Shown: positions 35,063-43,633 of the stretch, piece after piece | Layout of the letters: each line of letters begins with the position of its first letter | Position numbering within the stretch: the stretch's first letter is position 1 | Origin: Nitrospira sp. CG24C | Lineage (GTDB): Bacteria; Nitrospirota; Nitrospiria; Nitrospirales; Nitrospiraceae | Assembly (NCBI GenBank): GCA_002869885.2 | Contig: NEWR02000017.1 | Span: 185,997 to 249,996 of the forward strand | DNA: 64,000 bases | Direction of reading: 5' to 3' | Position numbers and translations under genes: made by a program | The notes under the pieces: generated by a model | Told to the model about the DNA's origin: nothing | The model's input: the letters and a program-made list of their open reading frames with translations, nothing else | Database searches by the model: none

Positions 35063-35605
35063 CTAGAGCAGATCGCCGATCAGCTTCACCGCCTCTTCAG
35101 GCGAGGCAGCGGCATGGACGAGATGGGGCGCGAGATTTTTGAACAGGCCCACCCCGGCCTTGTCGGCCCCCAACAGAATGACGGTCTTCTTTGCCTTGAG
35201 CGCTAATGCAACTTCTGAAACCGTCCCAGTACCGCCGAGCCCGCAAGCCACGATGATGTCGCTGGACATGACGTTCACGTTGTTGCGCGCTTGGCCCAGG
35301 TCCGTGACAATCGCCACATCCACATACCGGGACACCCGTGCTTTGCCATCCGGGAGAATCCCGATGGTCAAGCTGCCGGGCACCGACTTCGCCCCCTCAC
35401 TGGCCGCGTCCATCACGCCGCTCGCACGTCCTCCTGTCAACACCACCCACCCTTGACGCGCGATGAGTTCTCCCAAAGTTTTGGCGTCGGCCAATTCCCG
35501 GAGACCGGCTTTGGCTGGGCCCATGACACCGATCACTGGTTTTCTGGTCGATTGCCGAATCGGACGTTTCACGAAGCGCACCTCAGTGGGCAAGAGTATT
35601 GGCAC
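35063..35605 (-). CDS. TIGR00725/LOG-like nucleotide-binding family protein
   Basis: A 180-residue Rossmann-like protein of the SLOG superfamily: KPVIGVMGPAKAGLRELADAKTLGELIARQGWVVLTGGRASGVMDAASEGAKS, then VSRYVDVAIVTDLGQARNNVNVMSSDIIVACGLGGTGTVSEVALALKAKKTVILLG. GLGGTGTVSE replaces the PGGxGTxxE of LOG phosphoribohydrolases, so activity on nucleotide monophosphates is uncertain. It starts with GTG at 35605. A family 2 hairpin begins at its stop codon. Confidence 0.82.
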   Translation of the reverse strand: MPILLPTEVRFVKRPIRQSTRKPVIGVMGPAKAGLRELADAKTLGELIARQGWVVLTGGRASGVMDAASEGAKSVPGSLTIGILPDGKARVSRYVDVAIVTDLGQARNNVNVMSSDIIVACGLGGTGTVSEVALALKAKKTVILLGADKAGVGLFKNLAPHLVHAAASPEEAVKLIGDLL

Positions 35606-35700
35606 AGATTGCTGGATTCAGAAATATACACTGAGGGTGGAGGGTTTGTCGCGCGATTCTTGCGGGGGCAGGCCGATAGAAAGAAGCCGTCTGGTTTGAG

Positions 35701-36321
35701 TTACGGTTTTCCCCACAACTCTTCCAGCCGCTGGGCGCGACCACAATTGTATTTGTAGAGTTTGTAGCGGATGGGATTCTTCTTGTAGAAGTCTTGGTGA
35801 TATTCCTCGGCGGGATAGAACTGCAGAGCCATCGCGATCTGAGTGACGATCGGTTCTTTGAATCGTCTCGACTGCTCGATCGACTGCTTAGAGCTGTCCG
35901 ATGCGCGTTTCTCTTCGTCGGTGCGAAAGAAAATGGCGGAGCGATACTGATTACCGTGGTCGCAGAACTGAGCGTTCGGTGTGATCGGATCGACGTTGTG
36001 CCAAAAAGCATCTAGGAGCTTTTGGTAACTCACTTTAGCCGGATCATAGACCACTTCGACCGATTCCGTGTGCCCTGTCCGTCCAGCAGATACCTCTTTG
36101 TAGGTCGGATTGGAAACCGTCCCTCCCATATATCCTGAAGTTGCAGACAGCACCCCCTCAACCTTCTCAAAGACTTCTTCCATGCACCAGAAACAACCCC
36201 CTGCGAAGTAGGCCTTGCCCGACGTCGCATCCGCTGCCGCTAGACCGGTCGATGGTACGTTCCATGCTCCAATGAGGAGAACGGCCACGGTAAGAACCGA
36301 TCGGGTGATTTGTCTTCTCAT
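35701..36321 (-). CDS. msrA: Peptide-methionine (S)-S-oxide reductase, exported
   Basis: A 206-residue MsrA with an N-terminal signal (QITRSVLTVAVLLIGAWNVPSTGLAAA), so it acts in the periplasm. The catalytic motif is GCFWCMEEVFEKVEGV; YMGGTVSNPTYKEVSAGRTGHTESVEVVYDP and DPITPNAQFCDHGNQYRSAIFF complete the active site. It repairs methionine S-sulfoxide in exported proteins. The ATG at 36321 is chosen over one at 36342 because it fits a signal peptide. It is divergent from the LEA-type gene. Confidence 0.93.
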   Translation of the reverse strand: MRRQITRSVLTVAVLLIGAWNVPSTGLAAADATSGKAYFAGGCFWCMEEVFEKVEGVLSATSGYMGGTVSNPTYKEVSAGRTGHTESVEVVYDPAKVSYQKLLDAFWHNVDPITPNAQFCDHGNQYRSAIFFRTDEEKRASDSSKQSIEQSRRFKEPIVTQIAMALQFYPAEEYHQDFYKKNPIRYKLYKYNCGRAQRLEELWGKP

Positions 36322-36423
36322 GAAACGGCCCTCCTTACTCACTCAGTCGAATGGCTTAGTAAAGCCTTACAACTTCTCTACGGGCATGGCATCGATTCGG
36401 ATGTTCCTGTAAGATCGTAGCCC

Positions 36424-36894
36424 ATGCGGACTATTGCCTATTCCCTCGTGTGCTTTCTCCTTGTCGCCATGATCGGGTGCGCCTCATGGCTGATGAAAGG
36501 CGAACCCCCTGAGGTCCTGGTCACAAATGTGATGCCCCTGGAGGGAACCGCGTTCGAGCAACGATTGCACGTGGATCTCCGTATCCGCAACCCGAACGAT
36601 TTCGATCTGTTCGTTACGGGCATCGACTTTACGCTCAATCTCAACGGGAAACGGCTGGCCCGAGGATTGAGCAACACAACCATCACAGTCCCTCGACTCA
36701 GCGATGCCGTTGTCTCAGTTCAGACAAGCACCTCGACCTTCGATGTGGTACGCCAGCTTTTCAGCTTCTCCCAGGCGCAAGACCTCTCATACAACATCAC
36801 GGGCCGTCTCCACCTCAAAGACGGCCGCCTGCCCTTCGATAACTCCGGCACTCTCCTCGAAAAAGGCCAGCTCTCCGGCGCACCATCTCCGTAG
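36424..36894 (+). CDS. LEA type 2 (WHy/LEA14) lipoprotein
   Basis: A 156-residue lipoprotein. The signal MRTIAYSLVCFLLVAMIGC is followed by Cys19 and a LEA2 beta-sandwich: PPEVLVTNVMPLEGTAFEQRLHVDLRIRNPNDFDLFVTGIDFTLNLNGKRLARG and LSYNITGRLHLKDGRLPFDNSG. Bacterial members are periplasmic and often linked to desiccation or envelope stress. It is convergent with the TPR gene, the two stops being eight bases apart. Confidence 0.85.
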   Translation: MRTIAYSLVCFLLVAMIGCASWLMKGEPPEVLVTNVMPLEGTAFEQRLHVDLRIRNPNDFDLFVTGIDFTLNLNGKRLARGLSNTTITVPRLSDAVVSVQTSTSTFDVVRQLFSFSQAQDLSYNITGRLHLKDGRLPFDNSGTLLEKGQLSGAPSP

Positions 36895-36901
36895 CAGCCC
36901 A

Positions 36902-38539
36902 TCACATTCGAGAATCAGCTGGAATGAAGTCGGCATGGGCCCAGGCTTTCTTGAAACGATCTTCAGCCTCAGCTGCCTGATCATTCTTTTGTTGAGCCCG
37001 AAGGCTCTGGATCAATCCGGTCAGCGCCCACCCATTGTCCGGATGGCGTAGAAGATCCGCGTGATAGACCGCTTCCGCGTCAGATGGGCGCTCGGCCAGC
37101 AAGAGCACAGCCCCAAGATGATGCCGTACGGATAATGGCCAGAGCGGCGGTTCCGAGTAGGGAAGCGCCTCTTCCATCTTAATCGCCTCCTCGAACAGCC
37201 TGATCGCGTCCTCATAGCGCTGGCGGCGGGCGGCGATCTCTCCTGACAGTATCCGCTCCGCAATCTTGAGAAGCGCCCGCTGGGTCTTTTCTTCCGTCGT
37301 GCGATCCCGGCGGATCTGCTTTGTGAGGCCGGCAAGAACGACATGTTCACCCTCAGCCCCGGGAAGCCGGCCGGTCGCAACAAGGGCGAGTCCTCGTCCC
37401 AGCCTCCACATCCCGTCCATCAAACGCAATCCCTTGGGCGGCGCAGGCTCTTTGAGTAACTCCTCCCACCGGCCGAACCGAATCATCGAAAAGATCGGCG
37501 TCGGGAGGTAGAGTTCTTTCGAGCGATCTTTGCCGACTTCCTCCACGGTAATCGTCGCCGCCACGTCACGAGCCGCTTTCATGGCTTCGACATTGCGACC
37601 CTCCATCGCCAAGGACGCCCAGAGAAAGTGGAGATTGTGTCTGTAATAACCATCGGCATACTCGCCGGTTGGGTGTTGACTGGCGAAGTACTGCTCATCG
37701 ACGTGGGCTGCCTGCCGATTCCCTTCCACCGCCTCGTGGTACTTCCCAACCCGCATGTAAATGTGGGCGGGCATATGAACGAGATGGCCGGCACCCGGCA
37801 TGAGACCCGGCAGCCGTTCCGCACAGGGCAAAGCCCGCTCCGGTTGCAACGATGCCTCGACCGCATGCAGGTAAAAATGGCAGGCCCCTGGGTGATCGGG
37901 ATTCTTCGCAAGCACGGACTCGAGCGTGTTGACGATCTCGTCGGTGCCAGGCTGCGGTCGTCCATCCGGTTTCCAGAAATCCCAAGGCCGCAGATCCATC
38001 AGCGCTTCCGCAAACAGCGTGGCCGCATCGCCATCTTCAGGAAACCGCTGCGCCACCGATCGCATAGCCTTCGCATAGGCCTCATCGAGTCCCTTGCGCT
38101 TGACCCCCTTCCGGCCCACATACCGTGTGACCAAGGCCTCGATGTAGGCCTGCTCCGCGGGGGCGATGTGGCCTGCTAACCGACGAGCCTTCTGAGCCAT
38201 CTCGATGGCACGACGTTCGTCTTTCTTCTCCATAACACTATTGATGTTGGGGCCGAGCGCCAGCGCAATCCCCCAATAGGGCATAGCAGCCTGCGGATCG
38301 AGTTGGGCCGCAGCCTCAAATGACCGGATCGCTTCTTCGTGGTTGAAGGTATAGACGAGTCGAAGCCCCTGATCGAAATACCGTTGGGCCTGTTCCGATG
38401 TGGTGGTGATGGGATGGTGGAGGGAGCCCAGATTATCGAAGAACGGCGGAGCATCAGTCTGGTCGGCAGGCGCAGCTTCCGCCAGTGAAACCATTCCAAG
38501 CCAACAGGCCATACCTGCAACCAAGAATGGAGCGAACAT
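36902..38539 (-). CDS. Exported TPR-repeat protein
   Basis: A 545-residue protein with a signal peptide (MFAPFLVAGMACWLGMVSLAEAA) and tetratricopeptide repeats: AQRYFDQGLRLVYTFNHEEAIRSFEAAAQLDPQAAMPYWGIALALGPNIN, a middle helical solenoid with NPDHPGACHFYLHAVEAS and HLVHMPAHIYMRVGKYHEAVEGNRQA, and late repeats around RQRYEDAIRLFEEAIKMEEAL. The HMPxHIYxRxGxYxxAxxxN segment occurs in many uncharacterised proteins. It probably scaffolds periplasmic partners. The ATG at 38539 precedes the signal; the frame runs to 38599. Confidence 0.82.
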   Translation of the reverse strand: MFAPFLVAGMACWLGMVSLAEAAPADQTDAPPFFDNLGSLHHPITTTSEQAQRYFDQGLRLVYTFNHEEAIRSFEAAAQLDPQAAMPYWGIALALGPNINSVMEKKDERRAIEMAQKARRLAGHIAPAEQAYIEALVTRYVGRKGVKRKGLDEAYAKAMRSVAQRFPEDGDAATLFAEALMDLRPWDFWKPDGRPQPGTDEIVNTLESVLAKNPDHPGACHFYLHAVEASLQPERALPCAERLPGLMPGAGHLVHMPAHIYMRVGKYHEAVEGNRQAAHVDEQYFASQHPTGEYADGYYRHNLHFLWASLAMEGRNVEAMKAARDVAATITVEEVGKDRSKELYLPTPIFSMIRFGRWEELLKEPAPPKGLRLMDGMWRLGRGLALVATGRLPGAEGEHVVLAGLTKQIRRDRTTEEKTQRALLKIAERILSGEIAARRQRYEDAIRLFEEAIKMEEALPYSEPPLWPLSVRHHLGAVLLLAERPSDAEAVYHADLLRHPDNGWALTGLIQSLRAQQKNDQAAEAEDRFKKAWAHADFIPADSRM

Positions 38540-38556
38540 CGATTTTCCCCTAACGC

Positions 38557-38654
38557 CCGCGTGAAACGTCAAATGTGAAATGTTTTGGAAGAAGAGCACA
38601 CGATAGTCCTACGTTTCACTTTTTGCGTCTCACGTTTGACCTTTCACGTTTTTC
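38557..38654 (-). repeat. Degenerate-arm hairpin, family 3, copy 2
   Basis: Arms of GTGAAACGTC and TTTCACGTT words. On the plus strand, AGTCCTACGTTTCAC (38605-38619) and GGAAGAAGAGCA (38587-38598) are the complements of the centre of the element at 8525-8612, so the centres are conserved in opposite orientation. Confidence 0.68.
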
Positions 38655-38661
38655 GAGAGCG

Positions 38662-38680
38662 ACCTTTTCAGCATCCTGCC
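38662..38680 (-). repeat. Stop-adjacent GGCAGGATGCTGAAAAGG motif
   Basis: On the minus strand GGCAGGATGCTGAAAAGG starts five bases after the TAA of the gene at 38685-39074. Confidence 0.6.
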
Positions 38681-38684
38681 AGGT

Positions 38685-39074
38685 TTACTGCGATCGTCCG
38701 TCCTGATCGATGTTTCGAATAAAGACTGCGCGGCCCCTGTCATCCACAAAGGCTTCGATCCGATCTCCGACATGGGCCGGCCGATCGATTCGAGTATTTT
38801 CGTCATGCGACACGCGATGTTCGACGCCACTCACGTCCTGAAGCACATAGGCCCCACCCTCGACCGCCGTCACCTGTCCTGGCAGAGATAAGATATTGGT
38901 CGGCATAGTGGGCCGCATCTGGCCGGTTGGTTGGGCTCCCAACGTCCCCCACACGATCCCCTGTCCAAGATCCTCTTGCTTCGAAGTTCCCACAATGTTG
39001 CAGCCGGCGCCCAAGAGACTCATTCCCAGGACAATCACGATACAGCACCTTGTCATCCACACCATGTCTATCAT
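38685..39074 (-). CDS. Small lipoprotein with an OB-like domain
   Basis: A 129-residue lipoprotein with signal RCCIVIVLGMSLLGAGC (Cys25 in GAGC) and a domain of short strands: LPGQVTAVEGGAYVLQDVSGVEHRVSHDENTRIDRPAHVGDRIEAFVDDRGRAVFI. This strand pattern resembles small OB folds that handle metal or nucleotides, but I cannot name a family. Starts at 39065 and 39056 are also possible. It lies before the TldE gene on the same strand. Confidence 0.62.
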   Translation of the reverse strand: MIDMVWMTRCCIVIVLGMSLLGAGCNIVGTSKQEDLGQGIVWGTLGAQPTGQMRPTMPTNILSLPGQVTAVEGGAYVLQDVSGVEHRVSHDENTRIDRPAHVGDRIEAFVDDRGRAVFIRNIDQDGRSQ

Positions 39075-39103
39075 CTTTCTTGTCCGCTCACAGCGGGCAA
39101 ACC

Positions 39104-40447
39104 TCAGAATCGGGTGACGCTTGAAAAGTTGAAATCGCGCAGTGTCATTGCCGGCACGAGCAGCTTGCCGGTTTCAGACGTGATCGCTTCAGTTGGACTG
39201 GTGAAGGCCTCGATCCGGTTGAAGACTCGCAGCGGGCTCTCGTGAAACCGAAAATTCTTCACTGCCGACACAATTATTCCGTTCTCGACGAGAAACGTGC
39301 CGTCTCTCGTCATACCAGTCAGGGTGAGATCGGTTGGATTGACCGTCCGGATGTACCAGAAGTTCGTCACGAGTATGGCTCTCTCTGTTCCCTTGATTAA
39401 CTCCTGTAATGTCGGCAAGGACGACCCTCCTCCTGAGAGACAGGGCGCGTCGAGCGTGGGGATTCGGTCGATCCCTCGCGCCTTCGCGGTGAACCGATCG
39501 TACGCAAGCTGTGCGAGCCGCCCCTCTGAAATCCAGTCGGATGCCACGGTCGGCAATCCATCGGTGGTGAACCCAATGCCTAAAAGATCCTCGTGTGCCG
39601 GCAGATTACGGAGCGTCAGTCGCTTGTCGACGATCGGCTGGCCCAACTTGCCCGAGAAGGCGCTCATGCCTTTCTCGTAAGACTTCGCATCGAGCATCCA
39701 GAGCAGCGAAGACCACAGCCCCGCGACGGCAGCCGGCTCAAGAATCACGGTATAGCGGCCCGGCGGCAGCTCGCGCACCTCCAGGCCTCGCTTGGCCTTA
39801 TCGATCGCGGTGAGTGTCCGCTCCTGGACCCTCAGATGATCGATGGACCGATGGGCCGAGGCGCCCCAGCCAGTGGCCTCGCCGGCCTGAACTGTGAGGC
39901 TGAATCGTGCATCGGTTCGCTCTTCATGGGCAAAGAGTCCCGTACTCGCAGCCACTCCGACTGTCGCGACCGACGAGGACACAATCCCGGCGGCGCCAAG
40001 ATTTTCCATCCGGCATTGCCCGATCGCCTCGTTTGCATATTCCAGCCGACGGGCCGGCCCGGCCACGACAGTTTCAGCTCGCGTTGTAGGAGACGTCACA
40101 TATTGCCGTGGCTCTACCGGCGAGAGATATTCCGGATCGTCCGGCGACAAATGCGCGATCTGCACAGCTCTGGCCACCGTCTCTTGCACCGATCCCGCGG
40201 TAAAGTCCGTCGTACCGGCGGTGCCATGACGCCGCCCAAACGCCACCGTCACATTCAAAGACCCGCGCCTCGTATCGACGTTCTGGATCACCTGATTGTT
40301 TGCAAACCGCGTCGTTCCGCTCTGCTGATCGTGCAACGACAGCAGCGTGTGGTCGCCGGTCGAATGTTTCAGGACCAGGTCCGCGAGAAATCGGAACTCC
40401 TCACGGCTCGTCAGCTTCGGCCAGGTCTTGTGACCGGTTGTGCTCAT
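39104..40447 (-). CDS. TldD/PmbA-family protein, TldE/PmbA-like partner
   Basis: A 447-residue protein of the modulator-of-gyrase family, with TRFANNQVIQNVDTRRGSLNVTVAFG near the start, PPGRYTVILEPAAVAGLWSSLLW in the middle and LVTNFWYIRTVNPTDLTLTGMTRDGTFLVENG near the end. It lacks the HExxxH site carried by the neighbouring TldD. In this family a TldE/PmbA subunit without a metal site pairs with TldD in a peptidase that trims modified peptides and unfolded proteins. Its start overlaps the tldD stop by four bases. Confidence 0.88.
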   Translation of the reverse strand: MSTTGHKTWPKLTSREEFRFLADLVLKHSTGDHTLLSLHDQQSGTTRFANNQVIQNVDTRRGSLNVTVAFGRRHGTAGTTDFTAGSVQETVARAVQIAHLSPDDPEYLSPVEPRQYVTSPTTRAETVVAGPARRLEYANEAIGQCRMENLGAAGIVSSSVATVGVAASTGLFAHEERTDARFSLTVQAGEATGWGASAHRSIDHLRVQERTLTAIDKAKRGLEVRELPPGRYTVILEPAAVAGLWSSLLWMLDAKSYEKGMSAFSGKLGQPIVDKRLTLRNLPAHEDLLGIGFTTDGLPTVASDWISEGRLAQLAYDRFTAKARGIDRIPTLDAPCLSGGGSSLPTLQELIKGTERAILVTNFWYIRTVNPTDLTLTGMTRDGTFLVENGIIVSAVKNFRFHESPLRVFNRIEAFTSPTEAITSETGKLLVPAMTLRDFNFSSVTRF

Positions 40448-41901
40448 AATCCGGCCTGCCCTCCGATGACGTTCACGTTACGGAACCGCGCATGGGAGGC
40501 CGCGTGGGTCATCCAGCCGGACTGGGCAGGCTGACCCTTGCCGCACGTGATAAATCCGTACCGGCGGCGGTGCGACCGATCTGCGACTCCGTCGCAGCTA
40601 CTCCAGAACTCCGGCGTAATCCCATGGTAGACGACATCACGAACCATGTGGGTACGTTTGCCATTCTCGATCATCCAGAACGCGTCTCCACCGAACTGGA
40701 AGTTATACCGTCGTTGATCGATGCTGTAGGACCCGTGGCCTTCAATGTAGATGCCCCGCTTGACGTCTGCCAGCAGCTCGTCGAGAGTGGCAACGCCCGG
40801 TTCAAGGCCGATGTTCGCGATGCGGACGATCGGAACACTACCCCAGCTGTCTGCCCGGTTGGACCCGCGCGAGCGACTCTCACCGACTTTCGGCGCGACT
40901 TCGCGGTTCGTGCAATAACCGATAAAGATCCCATCGCGCACGATATCCCACTTTTGACAGGCCACACCGTCGTCGTCGTAACCGGTCGCGGCGAGGGTCT
41001 CCGGTTCACAGTTGTCAGCCACAAGACTCACGTGCGGAGAGCCATAGCGAAAGGTGCCTCGTTTGTCGGTTGTGAGAAAGCTGGTGCCGGCATAGTTGGC
41101 CTCGTACCCGAGCGTGCGGTCGAGCTCGCTCGGATGACCGCAGGATTCATGCATGGTGAGCGACAGATGTTCCGGATCGAGGATGAGATCGTACAGGCCC
41201 GGCTCGGTGGTGGGCGCCTTCACTTTCTCGACGGCCTGAGACGCGATGCGCGGAGCCTCGGCCAGAAAATTTGCGTCCTCGATCAATTCATAGCCCATCC
41301 GAAGATGCGGCGTATTGAAGCTCCGCGAAGCAAATCGCCCGTCATGAACCGCCGTGGCATCGAAATCTCCGCTCAGGGCAAGGAGGTCGAACTCCAGACG
41401 CGACCCTTCGGTCGACACAAAGAGTTTGCGGTCCTGACGAGCCCACAGGCTCGCACTGCTCCGCACGATGCCGGGCTGCCGATGGACATATTCCATCGTC
41501 TCTAGTAACAGCGCGGTTTTTCTTTCAAGCGCGACGGCAAATGGATCGATACGCTGTGCCGTGACAACCCGGTCTCGATGGACCGGCTCATCGGCAAGCT
41601 TCACCCTTTCACTCGCGAGAGACGCAGAGCCTTTCGCGATCTCGATCGCCAACTCAGCCACACGCGGCGCCTCTTCAAGCGACAGCACCGAACTGGCGGC
41701 AAAGCCCCAGGCGCCGTGATAGAGGACGCGGATCCCAAACCCTCTGTCCTGCGACTCTCGAATGGACGCGATCCGGCGATCTTCGCCGCGAATGGTCTGG
41801 GTTCTGCTGTCGAGAATCCGGATATCGCCGTACTCGGCCCCGGATGCGATAATACGTTTCAGCGCGAGCTCGGCGAGTTCATCCCAGATTGGAGCGCTCA
41901 T
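40444..41901 (-). CDS. tldD: TldD-like metallopeptidase subunit
   Basis: A 485-residue subunit with the zinc site HESCGH (HExxxH) in LSLTMHESCGHPSELDRTLGYEANYAGTSFLT. Other family blocks are YGDIRILDSRTQTIRGEDRRIASI at the N-terminus and VGESRSRGSNRADSWGSVPIVRIANIGLEPG near residue 355. It forms the catalytic half of the TldD/TldE pair. The ATG at 41901 starts MSAPIWDELAELALKRI. The two genes overlap by ATGA and are followed by the small lipoprotein gene. Confidence 0.9.
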   Translation of the reverse strand: MSAPIWDELAELALKRIIASGAEYGDIRILDSRTQTIRGEDRRIASIRESQDRGFGIRVLYHGAWGFAASSVLSLEEAPRVAELAIEIAKGSASLASERVKLADEPVHRDRVVTAQRIDPFAVALERKTALLLETMEYVHRQPGIVRSSASLWARQDRKLFVSTEGSRLEFDLLALSGDFDATAVHDGRFASRSFNTPHLRMGYELIEDANFLAEAPRIASQAVEKVKAPTTEPGLYDLILDPEHLSLTMHESCGHPSELDRTLGYEANYAGTSFLTTDKRGTFRYGSPHVSLVADNCEPETLAATGYDDDGVACQKWDIVRDGIFIGYCTNREVAPKVGESRSRGSNRADSWGSVPIVRIANIGLEPGVATLDELLADVKRGIYIEGHGSYSIDQRRYNFQFGGDAFWMIENGKRTHMVRDVVYHGITPEFWSSCDGVADRSHRRRYGFITCGKGQPAQSGWMTHAASHARFRNVNVIGGQAGL

Positions 41902-42012
41902 CGCGTGACCGCCTTGGTGAGGAGAGGGAAGGGGCGAAAACGACGTTAGTATAGCAGGATCTGGCGGGAGATCGCAGAGGAAGTAAAAGGATCTGCTGCG
42001 AGCGGGGATTGT

Positions 42013-42768
42013 TTAGAATAGTCCGGCGATACCGGTGCTGATTTTTTCTTGGATGATCGGCGTGGCTTCCGGAATGTCCAAATCTTTTTGCCGAACATGG
42101 CCGACCGTCCGCATCTGCTGGACCTTCAATAGGGGACTGTCGCTCTTCCGATCGGCGACTGTCCCTGTGACACCCGGCTGACCAATCGTCTTGCCGAGCT
42201 TTCGATCGGTGATCTGCACGTCGGTCACGCACAGGTAGATCACGCCCTCTTCCTTCGGCGGTGCTTGCATGCCGGGGAAGCCTCCTTGCCCGCCGCTCAT
42301 GGCCATGGCCCGAGCCATCATCGCGTTGATATCGGGCATCCCGCCCATCCCAGCCATTCCGCCACCCGACTTATCACCGGCAGAGACCAAGGTTGCGCCG
42401 CCGCTGCTGATACCGGCGCCGGGGCCGGCTTTCACTACGCTTTCCGGTGTGACACCCTCCGCTGCCTTGTGACAGTAAATCACCTTGGCTTGAATCCAAT
42501 AGTTTGCCTGCTGTGGATCTTTGAGCAGTTGATAACCCTTCGCTTCAAGTTTGCTGTTGACCTCGTTTAACGTCACCTGCTGATTCTCGGAGGCGTTGCG
42601 GAGTTGCGTGTAGACGGTTCGGTTGGTATTGGGATCGAGGAAGATGGTGTTGCTGTTCATGAGGCCGGAGCGGATGATGTTGGAGCAGCCGGCAGTCAGG
42701 GTGATGACAAACAACAAGACCATGAGGGGTACGGGGTGAGGGGTAAGGCGACTAAATAAGGTGTTCAT
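42013..42768 (-). CDS. TraT-like outer-membrane lipoprotein, paralog 1
   Basis: A 251-residue lipoprotein. The signal PHPVPLMVLLFVITLTAGC ends in a lipobox. The TraT-family layout follows: LMNSNTIFLDPNTNRTVYTQLRNASENQQVTLNEVNSKLEAKGYQLLKDPQQANYWIQAKVIYC, a Gly/Met-rich hydrophobic stretch, VIYLCVTDVQITDRK, and QMRTVGHVRQKDLDIPEATPIIQEKI. Plasmid TraT mediates surface exclusion and complement resistance; chromosomal forms are of unknown role. Only the part from 42768 is real; the longer frame to 43602 is antisense-like noise over the next gene. Confidence 0.83.
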   Translation of the reverse strand: MNTLFSRLTPHPVPLMVLLFVITLTAGCSNIIRSGLMNSNTIFLDPNTNRTVYTQLRNASENQQVTLNEVNSKLEAKGYQLLKDPQQANYWIQAKVIYCHKAAEGVTPESVVKAGPGAGISSGGATLVSAGDKSGGGMAGMGGMPDINAMMARAMAMSGGQGGFPGMQAPPKEEGVIYLCVTDVQITDRKLGKTIGQPGVTGTVADRKSDSPLLKVQQMRTVGHVRQKDLDIPEATPIIQEKISTGIAGLF

Positions 42769-43481
42769 CAAAAATTTCCTGCGACGGCCGCACTCAGCTT
42801 CTGTTGCAAGAGCGGCGTCGCTTCCTTTTCGTCCAACTTCTTTTGGTGCACATCGGCAGCCAAGCGAGTTTGATAGACGCCGGACTGTTGGCCTGTCCCG
42901 GATTTTGCCGAGGTTGGGGCTGAAGCGGTCGCCCCTTGCTCGGTGATCTGGATGTCCGCGACGCAGGCGTAATTGACATCGTCCGGCATTCTGGGTGTCG
43001 AGGGCCCACTGAACAGACTGCCTATGGCACTGCCGACGCCTTCGATTGCACTCAACCCCATTGACGCTGCGGAGCCGATGAGCGCACCCTGAGGCCCGGC
43101 CATGCTGGCCATGCTTGTCAGGCCCTGCAGGCCGCCCATGACCGAGGAGCCGATGCCCGATCCATAGCCGCTCGCGACAATCGCTTCGACCGGCAACTCC
43201 GGCTTGGTGATGTTGCAGTAGACGATATTCGCCAGCACGATGTAATGTGCCGCGTCGGGATCTTGGATGATCTGATACCCTTTGGCTGTCAACCGCGATC
43301 CCAAGTCGTGAAACGAGACATCCTGGTTGTCGGAAGAATTCCGCGCTTGAATGAAGACGGTCTTCTGTGTGCTGGGAGGCAGGAAAAAGGTGTTGCTGGC
43401 GATGAGGTCGGTGTCCTTGATATTGCCGGCATAGGCGGTGGAGGAGAGACAGAGCACCACACCGAGAACAAGGTAGCGCAT
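42768..43481 (-). CDS. TraT-like outer-membrane protein, paralog 2
   Basis: A 237-residue paralog of the adjacent protein with an ordinary signal peptide (MRYLVLGVVLCLSSTAYAG) instead of a lipobox. It shares LIASNTFFLPPSTQKTVFIQARNSSDNQDVSFHDLGSRLTAKGYQIIQDPDAAHYIVLANIVYC, a Gly/Ala/Ser-rich hydrophobic centre and QKKLDEKEATPLLQQKL. The stop and the start of paralog 1 share one base (TGATG), so they are coupled. The pair may form a mixed ring in the outer membrane; this is inference. Confidence 0.82.
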   Translation of the reverse strand: MRYLVLGVVLCLSSTAYAGNIKDTDLIASNTFFLPPSTQKTVFIQARNSSDNQDVSFHDLGSRLTAKGYQIIQDPDAAHYIVLANIVYCNITKPELPVEAIVASGYGSGIGSSVMGGLQGLTSMASMAGPQGALIGSAASMGLSAIEGVGSAIGSLFSGPSTPRMPDDVNYACVADIQITEQGATASAPTSAKSGTGQQSGVYQTRLAADVHQKKLDEKEATPLLQQKLSAAVAGNF

Positions 43482-43633
43482 GAGAATGTCCTCCAGGCGA
43501 GTGGGCCGGATTGTACGCCAACAGGGTGGAGGGAGCAACTGCCTGTGGCGAACGGTTGCGGAAACCAGACGCATTGGCTAGCATGGCGGCCATTCCAGCC
43601 AATTTTGGTTGTCCCAGTAGGGAGAGCCACTAT

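Noticed and set aside
42769..43602. Upstream extension of the TraT-like frame to 43602
   Set aside because: It runs out of frame through the second TraT-like gene and is low-complexity; the lipoprotein signal at 42768 marks the true start.
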